A stretch of 50,243 nucleotides of DNA from Nitrospiraceae bacterium (GTDB taxonomy: Bacteria > Nitrospirota > Nitrospiria > Nitrospirales > Nitrospiraceae). The notes beneath the pieces were generated by a model that saw only the letters and a program-made list of their open reading frames with translations, did not search any database and was not told where the DNA came from. How positions within the stretch are numbered: the first letter of the stretch is position 1; the number at the start of each line of letters is the position of its first letter. The translations under genes and the position numbers were made by a program. Below, piece by piece: positions 15,757 to 23,357 of this stretch. The DNA lies in NCBI GenBank assembly GCA_023248355.1, contig JAHFES010000005.1, positions 1-50,243 on the forward strand, in the 5' to 3' direction.

Positions 15757-18144
15757 TTATCGTTCAAAGGCTTGTCCATTCGGGGCTCGTCCGGCTGGTT
15801 CAGTGGGTGGCACCATCATTTCGCTGGCTCGGTCCTGGGCCGACAATTCGCGCTGGACGCGCAGCTTCATGGCGGTTTCAGCCAGTGACGCTTTGACGGC
15901 TTCGAGGCTGATCTGCCGCTCGTTCGCGTATTTGAGCAGTTCCAGTTCTCGCTTGAGCGCGAGTTCCTGCATCCGCATCTCGCGTTCGACCTGCGTGCGC
16001 TGGGTTTCGGCTTGGACATAGGCTGTATCGCGGTCAGTATCGACTTTGGCCCGTTGCAGGTCTGCCTGCGCTCGGATTTGTGCAACTTGGACTTGCGGCG
16101 GCGGTTGTGGCGGCACTTGTGCGAGCTTTTGCTGCTCTTCCTCGGTGTATTGCACGTCCTTTGGATCAAGATGCCGAGAGCGGCGCAACGCGGCGTACCA
16201 TTTCTTCGGGTTGATCCCGAAGGCGGGGTTCATCACAAACTGCGCTTCCTGAATCAGGTATTGATCCTGGATAGACTGTTCCATCAGCGCGGCGCTGCCC
16301 TTTGCCACGATCTGAAAATCGCCTTTGGCATCGTCGTTGATATCCGGGTCGAGCAGCAGCCACTCGTACAGATCGTCAATCAGGGGTTCCACGACGGACT
16401 CATCGACGGTTGACGCGACACTCCGTAGGAGTTGATTTGCGTTATTGTTCTGCAACTGGGTAGCCCCGAACGTGTCTGGCGTCGTCTCACCAGACTGGCC
16501 TTGCGAAATCAGCGGGATGTTCGAGCTGTTTTCCGCGACACGATAGGCGTGCATCACGATGGTCAACATTTGCGGGGTAATGTTCGGAATGGTGAAAATA
16601 CCGAAAACCTTACGCACATCGTCAATCGACGCATCAGCCTTCATAATCCAGAGTTTATCACCATAGATCGCGTAATCACCTTGCGTGGCAGGACTGACGA
16701 GGCCAGCGGTCATCACAATCTGTGATCCAGAGGAGGCCCCGGCGTTGTTAATCATTCCTCGTGTGGCCGCGTTGACTAGCTCTTGCGCCATAAAAATCTG
16801 CTCTGCGACACCCACCCCAAAACATGAACCGGCTCGTCGTTGCCACGGCAGCACGTGATAGGGGACATGGCCGCTTTGCTCCAGCGCATTCATGCTGCAT
16901 CGAATCAGCGAATCATTGACCAGGGTACAGACGACCGAGACTTGGGGCCTGCTCTCATCGAGCTTGAGGGCGTGCTGGTCGGCAGACAACCGCATGGCGC
17001 AGTTGATGGTCGCTGCTTCATCCTGAGTGAGCCATCCGTGGAAATACCAGACTTCATACGGGGTATCCTTTGTCGTGGTGTGGCTGTCATCCCGTGCTCC
17101 GGCGAGCACCTTTTTCCCTGGTCCCTCACGGATCACCTGAGTAATTGCCTCGGCGAAATACCCTGGTTCCTCTTGGAGGAGAACGAGCTGTCGTTCAGAG
17201 AGATAGTCCCGCTCAAACACGCCGCTCCCATCTCGTACAGACTCGCCGCAGTCAGGGTCGGGAAAGAAATCCCACGGGGAAATGGCCTTCACCCCAGGCT
17301 TGAGCTTTTCCACAATTTGCAACATGATCCCGTTCGCGGTTTTGGAGACGGCTTTCGTCTTTCGCAATTCAGGGAATGGGCCTTTCAGAATGCCGGTGCC
17401 GAGCTTCGGGGCGTCATGGAGCACTTTTCGCATGTGCGTGGCGTATTTGCCTTCGAGCAACCAGTCGTAGATGATCGTTTCCCCTTTTTTCGCCTTGGCG
17501 TGCACCATCTCGACCTGTTCGTCCGCCAGGTCTTTCATTGTCAACGGTTTTCCCGGCATGTCCGCTGGACGTTGCGCGTGATTCGGTTGGACTGGGGTGA
17601 GCGGATCAACGGGATTCGGCGGGTTCAGTTCATCCGGTCGAGGATCGCGTTCGAGCGGGAGACCTCGGTGCATCAGTTGTGAGAGATCCGCCTTGGATTT
17701 AATCAGATCCGGGTTTGGTGTGGAGGACACGGAGAATGGTTTCGCATGCTCTGAAAGGACGACTTCAGCAATTTTGGCGAATGCGGCATCAACATACCGA
17801 CCCGTCATCCGCTCGAACGCCGTGGAGCGATTGGAGACGGCAGGCATGGAGCCACGAGTCAACGGGCCATCGAGTGACGGTGATTTGGTCCAACGGCCAC
17901 GTACCACCGTCGCGTCCCCGCCGGATGCTTCATCGATCCCGGCATAATGATCCTCGCATTTGCGCCAGACATCCTCAATGCCGGAGAGTCGCCGCCCATC
18001 GACGAATGTTTTTCGCTTGTCTGCCAGCATGCTCGTCAACGCAGCCATTTTGGCCGCAGTATCAGCTTCCTGCGGCTGCGTCATGGCCGACAGCATGGTG
18101 CGGATGGAGTTGGGCAATGGCGTGTCGGTCATATTTTGGCGCAT
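15757..18144 (-). CDS. portal protein
   Basis: The 795-residue protein lies between TerL and scaffold genes, has the size of podovirus portals (P22/N4 type), and includes the usual N-terminal helical wing, central clip/stem region (SPWDFFPDPDCGESVRDG, followed by DYLSERQ) and a long C-terminal coiled coil (about residues 690-775, RAQADLQRAKVDTDRD). It forms the dodecameric DNA gate and packaging-motor docking site. ATG 18144 is chosen over an upstream start because GGAG lies eight bases before it and it avoids a longer overlap. Confidence 0.88.
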   Translation of the reverse strand: MRQNMTDTPLPNSIRTMLSAMTQPQEADTAAKMAALTSMLADKRKTFVDGRRLSGIEDVWRKCEDHYAGIDEASGGDATVVRGRWTKSPSLDGPLTRGSMPAVSNRSTAFERMTGRYVDAAFAKIAEVVLSEHAKPFSVSSTPNPDLIKSKADLSQLMHRGLPLERDPRPDELNPPNPVDPLTPVQPNHAQRPADMPGKPLTMKDLADEQVEMVHAKAKKGETIIYDWLLEGKYATHMRKVLHDAPKLGTGILKGPFPELRKTKAVSKTANGIMLQIVEKLKPGVKAISPWDFFPDPDCGESVRDGSGVFERDYLSERQLVLLQEEPGYFAEAITQVIREGPGKKVLAGARDDSHTTTKDTPYEVWYFHGWLTQDEAATINCAMRLSADQHALKLDESRPQVSVVCTLVNDSLIRCSMNALEQSGHVPYHVLPWQRRAGSCFGVGVAEQIFMAQELVNAATRGMINNAGASSGSQIVMTAGLVSPATQGDYAIYGDKLWIMKADASIDDVRKVFGIFTIPNITPQMLTIVMHAYRVAENSSNIPLISQGQSGETTPDTFGATQLQNNNANQLLRSVASTVDESVVEPLIDDLYEWLLLDPDINDDAKGDFQIVAKGSAALMEQSIQDQYLIQEAQFVMNPAFGINPKKWYAALRRSRHLDPKDVQYTEEEQQKLAQVPPQPPPQVQVAQIRAQADLQRAKVDTDRDTAYVQAETQRTQVEREMRMQELALKRELELLKYANERQISLEAVKASLAETAMKLRVQRELSAQDRASEMMVPPTEPAGRAPNGQAFER

Positions 18145-18148
18145 CGTG

Positions 18149-18361
18149 TCAGCTCCGAGTTTCCGGCAGTTCGCCACGGATTAACGTGGTGTTGCGGTAA
18201 ATGCCTAACTCAGCTTGGGCCTGTTTTTGTGTTAGATGTGCATCCCGGATCTCGGCGCAGGGCGGATGCAGATAGACCGTTCGCTTCTTGGCGCTGCGGC
18301 CACGCCACATGACCACCGCTAGACCAGTCATCGGCTTGCCGCAATGAAAACACTGAATCAT
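18149..18361 (-). CDS. small zinc-binding-like protein
   Basis: The 70-residue protein begins MIQCFHCGKPM and contains HPPC at residues about 33-36, which together give a CxxC and HxxC metal-site pattern. ATG 18361 has AGGAG seven bases upstream; the GTG six bases earlier is too close to the ribosome site. The rest is basic and helical. It sits between TerL and portal, where small accessory packaging proteins are common. Function is unknown. Confidence 0.65.
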   Translation of the reverse strand: MIQCFHCGKPMTGLAVVMWRGRSAKKRTVYLHPPCAEIRDAHLTQKQAQAELGIYRNTTLIRGELPETRS

Positions 18362-18363
18362 GG

Positions 18364-18591
18364 TCACACTCCTAACTGGATCGCCAGGGCCGCACGTTCC
18401 GCTGGCGTCATCTGCTCGACCTTCATCTTGAGCCGTTCGCGCTTCGTCACGTCAGCATCCCCGATCACGCTGATAAGGTGAGCCTGCACCATCGCTGTCA
18501 GGAAGGCGGTCGGAGAGAGTTTCTCTTTCATCGCTTTCTCTGTCAGCCGATCCCATTGCTCTTGCGGAATATCCATACGAAATTGTGGCAT
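18364..18591 (-). CDS. small helical protein between TerL and portal
   Basis: The 75-residue product begins MPQFRMDIPQEQWDRLTEK and is almost wholly helical with alternating charge. Its ATG lies in a TGATG overlap with the TerL stop, so it is translationally coupled to TerL. The N-terminal strand-helix-helix pattern (FRMDIPQEQWDRLTEKAMKE) resembles ribbon-helix-helix proteins, which raises the possibility of a DNA-binding accessory factor. This is a weak inference. Confidence 0.7.
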   Translation of the reverse strand: MPQFRMDIPQEQWDRLTEKAMKEKLSPTAFLTAMVQAHLISVIGDADVTKRERLKMKVEQMTPAERAALAIQLGV

Positions 18592-20954
18592 CAGCGCGCT
18601 CCTAACCCGCCCATGGTGCCGTAATTCTGCGGCACCGCAACATGGATGCGTGGTTCGGCTAAATCCTCGTTGGTCATCTGTTCAACGATCAGCGACATAT
18701 ATCCTGATTGGTCACACCCATGGGCATAGGCATCGTGAATTGGTGATGCTGGCTCGCCGTGTTTCGGCACATTCCGTCGGTAGCGTTTCCAGCATTCAAT
18801 CAGGCGAGCGCATTTCGCGGCATCCACGTAGATGCGTGGGAACAATTGTCTGAGCGCCCGAATGCGCGCTTCCTGTGCGTTTTCCACGTTCGGTACCCGC
18901 TTGACGCGCCGACCAAACGATTTGAGGAGTTGGGCGTCGCTTTTCCCAGTCTGACGGCTTTCGGTCCAGCCGTCCCACGGCAGGAAATCATACCCCCAGT
19001 TATACGGGAGCGCCTTCAATTCGCCTGCGATTTCGTCCACCCGCTTGAACTGGTACTCCCGGTAATCAATGCAACGGACATCCGCGAGGCCACGCTGCCA
19101 CATACCGATCGAGGTCTGGTCATTCCACCCTAGATCCCACACCGTATGCACCTTCAGCCGCGGATCATACGGGACTCGTGTGATCCGCCCTTCCTGGACC
19201 ATCGCCGCAACCTCGTTAGCGAAAATGGCACCAGACAGCGCCGCTCGACATTTGCCGAGCCAGGTATGCTCGTAATCGTCCTTGGGCTTCATGATTTCAT
19301 CATGCGCCCGCTCCGCTTCGAGTTCGGCGGAGAACCACGGATTATCGCGGTAGGTTGTGTGGACCACGACGGCCCCAGGAGGCGGCACCGTGATAAATCG
19401 GAGGTAGGTTTCGTCGGTATCCAATTCGGGATTGAACGAGATCCAGATTTCCGAGCCTTCCTTGCGAATCGTCGGGACGAGGATATCCCAGGACTTTTTG
19501 CTCACCGCTTGGGCTTCCTCGATCCACACCTTATCTATCCCCTCGAACGATTTGATCGAGGTCACGGTGTGGTCGGCGAGTCCGGCGAAAATGAACAGGC
19601 TCCCATTGAGGCCACGGATTTCCGTATCGAGCACAGTATAAAATTGGTCGAGACCGAGCAGACTGATTTGATCGCGCAACAGCGTATGCACGGAATCACG
19701 GATGGATTTTTGAATTTCTCTCGCGCACAGGATGCGAAGCGGCGTGGTCGCCGCAGCAATCAGCAACGCACGGGCGTACGTCCACGAATTATGCGTTACG
19801 GTTCCATCGGCCAGCAAAAAGAGATGGTCGCCATCCAAGGAAAATCCTGCCCATTCGCCGTTGTCTATGCGGTCAATGCTGATTTGGGATAACAACCAGT
19901 CTTTATTTTTGTGCATCTCTTCTTGTCTGGCTTGCTTGCGCGGAATTCTGCATGGGATTCGCCACAGATCCCCACCGATCGATACCCGCCACGCAATTCC
20001 ACGAACACCATTATTTGCACAGTGGGTAGAGAATCGTACAATGCGAGTCCGAAACCCAAGCGTATCTGCGAGGAATTTGATCTGATGAGCTAGGCGTTCA
20101 TTGACCTGGCAGATATTGTAATGATGGGTTTTCTTATAGGTTCCATCCGTGTCCAGCAACCCCGCTAATAATTCTAGACGGACCTTATCGGCATTGGCGA
20201 GGTAGGCGTGTGGGATGTGCTTGTTATTCGGAAGCTGATAGGCTTTGAACTTCTCCCACAGCAGATTCTTCCTTCCGTGTTTGCACAGGAGTCCAATATC
20301 ACGGGCGCGAGAATCTTTCTTGTTCACCGTAATGTCCCCGCCGTGCTCTTGTGCAATGGTGCGACACGCTTCCACAATTTCTTGATCCGCCGTCGTCACG
20401 CGCATTTCACGGCTCGTCCCATCTCCGAGCCAGACACCGAGAAAATACGGATCAATCGTGATGGCTTGTGCTGGAAAATACAGGAGGCCTGCTCGATAAC
20501 CTCGGAAATGAGCGAGCCATCGTTGGCTTTGAGATGCCGCCACTGTCACACCCACGTTCGACACATCCGGCCATGAGGGATAGCGTCCTCGTGGGCACTT
20601 AGGATTCCCACTTGGCATCAGGCGAATATCGCGCTTCGAGGATTCCGATTTCTTGAGGGAGAGGATGTGGGCATCGTTGACCACGTAGGTCATGGCTGAG
20701 GTTTGGCGAACTCGATACAGTGGGCCCACACCTCGTGAGGTACCCAACACGGTGCGTGGCAGGCTGTCAGGCCCCATCAGCAACTCTCCGCAGCGCACAT
20801 CCTCAACGTTCCGCAGGGTGCCATCGAACATAATGACTTGCGTCCCGAGCGCGAGGCATTTGAGTCCCCCCCGACCGCCCCACGCAATCTTGTAGCGATG
20901 CGGCTCGACGAGAAACCGGAACTTTCGGGGCAATTTGATTGCGACCTCGGACAT
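18591..20954 (-). CDS. terL: terminase large subunit interrupted by an intein
   Basis: The precursor has 787 residues. Removing residues 33-389 gives a 430-residue terminase of normal length. The N-extein ends AWGGRGGLK and the C-extein starts SWTYARALL, so splicing rebuilds the Walker A loop GGRGGLKS. Walker B is VWIEEA (about 476-481). The nuclease part has VWDLGWNDQ and, near the end, SPIHDAYAHG, consistent with an RNase H-type fold. TerL cuts concatemers and pumps DNA into the head through the portal. The start overlaps the TerS stop (TGATG). Active packaging requires the intein to splice. Confidence 0.93.
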   Translation of the reverse strand: MSEVAIKLPRKFRFLVEPHRYKIAWGGRGGLKCLALGTQVIMFDGTLRNVEDVRCGELLMGPDSLPRTVLGTSRGVGPLYRVRQTSAMTYVVNDAHILSLKKSESSKRDIRLMPSGNPKCPRGRYPSWPDVSNVGVTVAASQSQRWLAHFRGYRAGLLYFPAQAITIDPYFLGVWLGDGTSREMRVTTADQEIVEACRTIAQEHGGDITVNKKDSRARDIGLLCKHGRKNLLWEKFKAYQLPNNKHIPHAYLANADKVRLELLAGLLDTDGTYKKTHHYNICQVNERLAHQIKFLADTLGFRTRIVRFSTHCANNGVRGIAWRVSIGGDLWRIPCRIPRKQARQEEMHKNKDWLLSQISIDRIDNGEWAGFSLDGDHLFLLADGTVTHNSWTYARALLIAAATTPLRILCAREIQKSIRDSVHTLLRDQISLLGLDQFYTVLDTEIRGLNGSLFIFAGLADHTVTSIKSFEGIDKVWIEEAQAVSKKSWDILVPTIRKEGSEIWISFNPELDTDETYLRFITVPPPGAVVVHTTYRDNPWFSAELEAERAHDEIMKPKDDYEHTWLGKCRAALSGAIFANEVAAMVQEGRITRVPYDPRLKVHTVWDLGWNDQTSIGMWQRGLADVRCIDYREYQFKRVDEIAGELKALPYNWGYDFLPWDGWTESRQTGKSDAQLLKSFGRRVKRVPNVENAQEARIRALRQLFPRIYVDAAKCARLIECWKRYRRNVPKHGEPASPIHDAYAHGCDQSGYMSLIVEQMTNEDLAEPRIHVAVPQNYGTMGGLGAR
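19788..20858 (-). mobile_element. LAGLIDADG intein in TerL P-loop
   Basis: The 357-residue element begins with Cys (CLALGTQVIMFDG) and ends LADGTVTHN before Ser, as splicing chemistry requires: Cys1, terminal His-Asn and Ser +1. A block B-like NDAHILSL lies near residue 93 of the precursor. The homing-endonuclease domain has two LAGLIDADG motifs, FLGVWLGDGTS (171-181) and LLAGLLDTDGTY (262-273), each with the catalytic acidic residue, so it appears intact. The insertion point is inside the ATP-binding loop, the most conserved part of the host gene. Confidence 0.93.
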
Positions 20955-21346
20955 CAGTCTACGAACTCCACGGTGAGTTTATGCTGCATCGGCCCCCCAT
21001 CTTTTCCAACGTTCTCCACAACGGCCAGACGCGGATGCACATAGGGAGCCGCCGCTTTCGCCGCCTCCAAACACAATTCTTCCCATTGCCGGTAGCGGAT
21101 CGCAAACGCCGTAGTTGGCTCGCAATCATAGCGCGTGGGCGCAGGCGACCTCATTTTGCGCAGCAGAAAATCGAGTGGACTTTCGCCAGAACCGAGGGCA
21201 GCCGTCCTCAGTTCTGCCGTCATGCGGTTCGGGATGCCCTTTTTCCGGCCAGCGCCAGCCCGCGCCCCGCCTGCATTCTGGCGCTTCCCGCCGCGCCGAC
21301 TCTTGGGTTTTTCGTTAGGACCGTTGGCGTCCGTGTGTTTTGACAT
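20954..21346 (-). CDS. terS: terminase small subunit
   Basis: The 130-residue protein lies directly upstream of TerL with a TGATG overlap. It begins with a polar, basic segment containing GGARAGAGRKKGIPN, then helices (RMTAELRTAALGSGESPLDFLLRKM) and an end rich in AKAAAPYVHPRLA, a pattern common in small subunits paired with this TerL type. It recognises phage DNA and regulates TerL. ATG 21346 is chosen because it gives family-like length; its ribosome site is weak. An open frame upstream overlaps the next gene. Confidence 0.78.
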   Translation of the reverse strand: MSKHTDANGPNEKPKSRRGGKRQNAGGARAGAGRKKGIPNRMTAELRTAALGSGESPLDFLLRKMRSPAPTRYDCEPTTAFAIRYRQWEELCLEAAKAAAPYVHPRLAVVENVGKDGGPMQHKLTVEFVD

Positions 21347-21518
21347 GGGTGCGTAGCTTCGATTCACGGCAGACGGTAATGGAGAGCACTTCTTCGATGA
21401 GATCGCTGGCTGCCATGGCCGGGGCTTTATCCGACCGAGGCACTGAAAACGCAATGACGGATTCGCCATCCTGATCCGACCGGAACGATTTCCCCGAGGC
21501 GAGAAAGGTGATTGGCAT
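21315..21518 (-). CDS. small hypothetical protein upstream of TerS
   Basis: The 67-residue frame begins MPITFLASGKSF and contains an Ile/Ala-rich helix (APAMAASDLIEEVLSITV), with a basic C-terminal tail that overlaps the TerS start by 32 bases. The ribosome site (CTAGG, 12 bases upstream) is poor. The amino-acid composition looks like a real small protein rather than a shadow. Function is unknown. Confidence 0.55.
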   Translation of the reverse strand: MPITFLASGKSFRSDQDGESVIAFSVPRSDKAPAMAASDLIEEVLSITVCRESKLRTHVKTHGRQRS

Positions 21519-21519
21519 A

Positions 21520-21553
21520 CGTAGAAATACCTAGTGCGTAGAAACCCCTAGTG
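21520..21553 (-). repeat. tandem 17-bp direct repeat
   Basis: Two adjacent 17-bp copies (CGTAGAAATACCTAGTG and CGTAGAAACCCCTAGTG on the plus strand) match at 15 positions. They span the stop codon of one small gene and the leader of the next. A protein-binding site or a recent slip duplication are both possible. Confidence 0.6.
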
Positions 21554-21790
21554 AATCAATGGACTCTCCGGCGCTTCGATGTCCCGCTCTCGCGGCACCA
21601 ACGACAGATCCGGGGCATTCTCATTGGTGAGAATCTCCGGTTCCACCAGCGGGACCAGCAGGGTTTCAACGTATCTCACGAGGAGCAGCCCGATTTGGTG
21701 CGCGTGGCTGTCTTTCTGGAATTCCTCCGGCCATTGCGCCCCCATCGCCACCCGGCCATCGACATCTTCGAGATTGAGATGGAATTTCAT
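21548..21790 (-). CDS. small hypothetical late-operon protein
   Basis: The 80-residue protein (MKFHLNLEDVDGRVAMGAQW) is acidic, with a hydrophobic helix near residues 33-50 (HQIGLLLVRYVETLLVPLV). The ATG at 21790 is preferred because AAGGG lies at a sensible distance; a TTG two codons earlier is possible. It starts close to the stop of the preceding gene. It is the second gene of the late operon. No family is recognised. Confidence 0.65.
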   Translation of the reverse strand: MKFHLNLEDVDGRVAMGAQWPEEFQKDSHAHQIGLLLVRYVETLLVPLVEPEILTNENAPDLSLVPRERDIEAPESPLIH

Positions 21791-21792
21791 GC

Positions 21793-22122
21793 TCAATACC
21801 CTTTCATGTTTTCGCCCTCGAACCCAGCGGCAAAATTCGCCTGCGGACTATTCTCGACGGGGTTCGCCTGATGAATGCGGACCGCCGCTTTCAGTGCGTC
21901 CTCGAACGTCTCCAGGATTTCCGGCTCGGCCTGAGGCGGACCGCCCATGTCTCCACCCATTTCTGGCGACTCCATCTGTTCGTGCGGACCCGTTTCCTTC
22001 TCGACCGTGAACGTACCATCGTGGCGGGCATCAATACAGATCGTATAGGCCACTGGTGATTCGGGCGATTCGGTCGGCGCGGACATCTCGGGGGGTGTGG
22101 AAGCGGACAGGTGTGGGGTCAT
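21793..22122 (-). CDS. first gene of the late operon, acidic hypothetical protein
   Basis: The 109-residue protein is acidic, Pro/Glu-rich in the first 40 residues, and has a short folded core (VAYTICIDARHDGTFTVEKE) and a helix (ETFEDALKAAVRIHQANPV). ATG 22122 is chosen because GAGGAG lies nine bases upstream; the nearer ATG at 22131 is too close to it. It lies about 45 bases downstream of a possible minus-strand promoter. Function is unknown. Confidence 0.65.
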   Translation of the reverse strand: MTPHLSASTPPEMSAPTESPESPVAYTICIDARHDGTFTVEKETGPHEQMESPEMGGDMGGPPQAEPEILETFEDALKAAVRIHQANPVENSPQANFAAGFEGENMKGY

Positions 22123-22172
22123 AGCGATCATCTCCTCGGTGAGTACGGGCACGAACGGATTCAGATAGCTGC

Positions 22173-22202
22173 CGAATACCACCAGTGGAGCCGAGATGTC
22201 AA
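22173..22202 (-). promoter_or_regulatory. possible late-operon promoter
   Basis: On the minus strand a perfect -35 TTGACA (22202-22197) is followed after 18 bases by TATTCG (22178-22173), a weak -10. The transcript would start near 22166 and lead into the gene at 22122. The poor -10 would fit a promoter needing a phage activator, which is inference. Confidence 0.4.
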
Positions 22203-22263
22203 TAGGGAGTGGGTAGACGACACATCACCCACAATACACGCCCACAACAGCCCGACCAAATCT

Positions 22264-22311
22264 GTCACAAAGACAGTCACAGAGACTGTGACAGAGCCTG
22301 TGACTGAGGCA
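22264..22311. repeat. four degenerate 12-bp tandem units
   Basis: Four successive 12-bp units start GTCACA, GTCACA, GTGACA and GTGACT and share an internal AGA/GAG core. The middle pair forms a perfect 7-bp dyad (GTCACAG AGA CTGTGAC). The array lies between the two divergent transcription units, 26 bases upstream of a strong plus-strand promoter, so iteron- or operator-like function is plausible. A plus-strand frame through it encodes VTxT repeats but lacks a credible start. Confidence 0.55.
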
Positions 22312-22336
22312 TTGCCCGAATGCCTTGTCCAAGAGC

Positions 22337-22365
22337 TTGACTTTTCACAAGACGCGAGCTATAGT
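22337..22365 (+). promoter_or_regulatory. strong sigma70-type promoter for the ncRNA
   Basis: TTGACT (22337-22342), a 17-base spacer and TATAGT (22360-22365) give a near-consensus promoter. Transcription would start near 22372. It drives only the short structured stretch that ends at the T8 terminator. Confidence 0.8.
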
Positions 22366-22371
22366 CCATTC

Positions 22372-22479
22372 AGACGAGTGTGATAGCAGCACATAATTGT
22401 CACGAATGTGTTCGGGGGAAACCCCATCGTGGTCCAATGGAATCTGCTGCTATCAGGTTCCGGCGGACCACTTTTTTTT
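22372..22479 (+). ncRNA. candidate structured small RNA
   Basis: A promoter and an intrinsic terminator bracket about 108 bases without a credible gene. The 5' part (22381-22391, TGATAGCAGCA) is perfectly complementary over 11 bases to 22445-22455, which lies in the upper part of the terminator hairpin. A central hairpin GGGG-GAAA-CCCC (22414-22425) has a GNRA tetraloop. The 11-bp pairing could form a pseudoknot with the terminator stem or compete with its apex. I do not recognise a known RNA family. It may act in trans, since the next plus-strand gene has its own promoter. Confidence 0.65.
22429..22479 (+). terminator. intrinsic terminator of the ncRNA
   Basis: GTGGTCC (22429-22435) pairs with GGACCAC (22465-22471), with an inner GGAA/TTCC and CTG/CAG continuation, and eight T residues follow directly. 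This is a strong rho-independent terminator. Confidence 0.85.
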
Positions 22480-22596
22480 CACCCGCCGTCAGGTGTTCAG
22501 TCGCCTCTCCTGAGTCCACGAAAGACGAAGCCGGACGCCATTCCTCGAACCTGGCACCACGCACCACCGGTATTGATAGGGTCCGCCAAGATCGCA

Positions 22597-22884
22597 TCAC
22601 CGATGCTTGGGAATCCCGTTGGAATCAGAGTTAAGGGAATCTCTGGTTAGCCTCAGATACACCGTTTCGTGACCGCGTGTGACAGAGTGATACCAAACTC
22701 GATATGTTCTGAACTCAGACCGTCCTAAGATCTGAGTATCAAAATCCCTTAATGGGGGAGCGGAGAAAATGAATTGGGATCGGGTCGCGCAAAATTGAAT
22801 CAAACTAGGCATGAGTCTTGTCCCGTCGTTTCCTTCCAATACCCTTTCAGCATTGAGACTCATTCTCATCATCATTTCTCTCAC
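22597..22884 (-). CDS. hypothetical protein of the divergent control region
   Basis: The 95-residue frame starts at GTG 22884, five bases after a strong AAGGAGG. It begins with a Met-rich segment (REMMMRMSLNAERVLEG), then a beta-like core (FRTYRVWYHSV, HETVYLRLTRDSL). The start codon lies between two copies of a 15-bp dyad, so self-regulation is plausible. A weak promoter (TTGAAT, 17 bases, TAGGCT) lies upstream on the minus strand. It is the only minus-strand gene between the late operon and the early promoter. No family is recognised. Confidence 0.55.
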   Translation of the reverse strand: MREMMMRMSLNAERVLEGNDGTRLMPSLIQFCATRSQFIFSAPPLRDFDTQILGRSEFRTYRVWYHSVTRGHETVYLRLTRDSLNSDSNGIPKHR

Positions 22885-22939
22885 GTCATCCTCCTTGCAA
22901 ATGAGACTCATTCTCAGCCTACGTAGTCTCACCTACGTA
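22854..22939. promoter_or_regulatory. operator-like dyads and direct repeats
   Basis: Two identical 15-bp partial palindromes TGAGACTCATTCTCA lie at 22854-22868 and 22902-22916, 48 bp apart. A pair of CCTACGTA repeats (22918-22925, 22932-22939) flanks GTCTCA. The 7-1-7 layout resembles Fur-type boxes (TGAnAAT-n-ATTnTCA) with several mismatches. They lie around the start of the divergent gene and 30-115 bp upstream of the early promoter, so they could repress one or both units. Confidence 0.6.
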
Positions 22940-22970
22940 TTCAAAGTTTGATCTTTTTTCGTCAGCCCCC

Positions 22971-22999
22971 TTGACACGATCCCACCGCAGTAGTATAAG
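22971..22999 (+). promoter_or_regulatory. early operon promoter
   Basis: TTGACA (22971-22976), a 17-base spacer and TATAAG (22994-22999) form a near-perfect sigma70 promoter. The transcript would begin near 23006, about 30 bases before the first early ATG, with AGGGAGG as ribosome site. Confidence 0.88.
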
Positions 23000-23034
23000 T
23001 ATCCTACCATTATATTTCACCCAGGGAGGACACC

Positions 23035-23286
23035 ATGCACACCCTACCGACGACCGACAGCACGTACATCGGAGAAACACGATACGACAGGAGGGATCTC
23101 CATCGTGAACTTCGCTACTCGAACGGGAGCCAGGTGTGGCCGGGCTATGCGGGCACCACGCTCCGGCGTGGCTACTGGCTCGGCACCCATGCGAGCCATG
23201 AATACCTCGGACGACTACGCGAGGCGCGTGCTTTTCTCGCGCAGAGCCACATCGAAGTGCTCACGTCTCATCCTGTGGGTAGATGA
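23035..23286 (+). CDS. first early gene, hypothetical
   Basis: The 83-residue protein is the first gene after the strong early promoter and has an AGGGAGG ribosome site. It is Tyr/Arg/Gly-rich (YIGETRYDRRDLHREL, RRGYWLGTHASHEYLG). Early small proteins in this position often act on host functions. No family is recognised. Confidence 0.7.
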   Translation: MHTLPTTDSTYIGETRYDRRDLHRELRYSNGSQVWPGYAGTTLRRGYWLGTHASHEYLGRLREARAFLAQSHIEVLTSHPVGR

Positions 23287-23357
23287 TCTGACCACGTACC
23301 GATACCAGCACGGACGGACGCCAACCAACGATCATGAGCGGAAGGAATGGGTGATGA

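Noticed and set aside
16840-17682. 280-codon plus-strand frame opposite the portal gene
   Set aside because: It is an antisense shadow of a conserved portal gene, with no ribosome site and no recognisable motif.
22111-22383. 90-codon plus-strand frame with VTxT repeats
   Set aside because: It begins inside the first late gene on the opposite strand, has no ribosome site and would run through the promoter of the ncRNA.
22520-22560. Possible tRNA T-arm (GGTTCGAGG on the minus strand)
   Set aside because: Only three of five T-stem pairs form and no acceptor or anticodon arms fit around it.
22380-22634. Frames on both strands over the ncRNA (22380-22634 plus, 22400-22600 minus)
   Set aside because: They have no ribosome site, cross the terminator hairpin and T8 run, and show no protein-like pattern.
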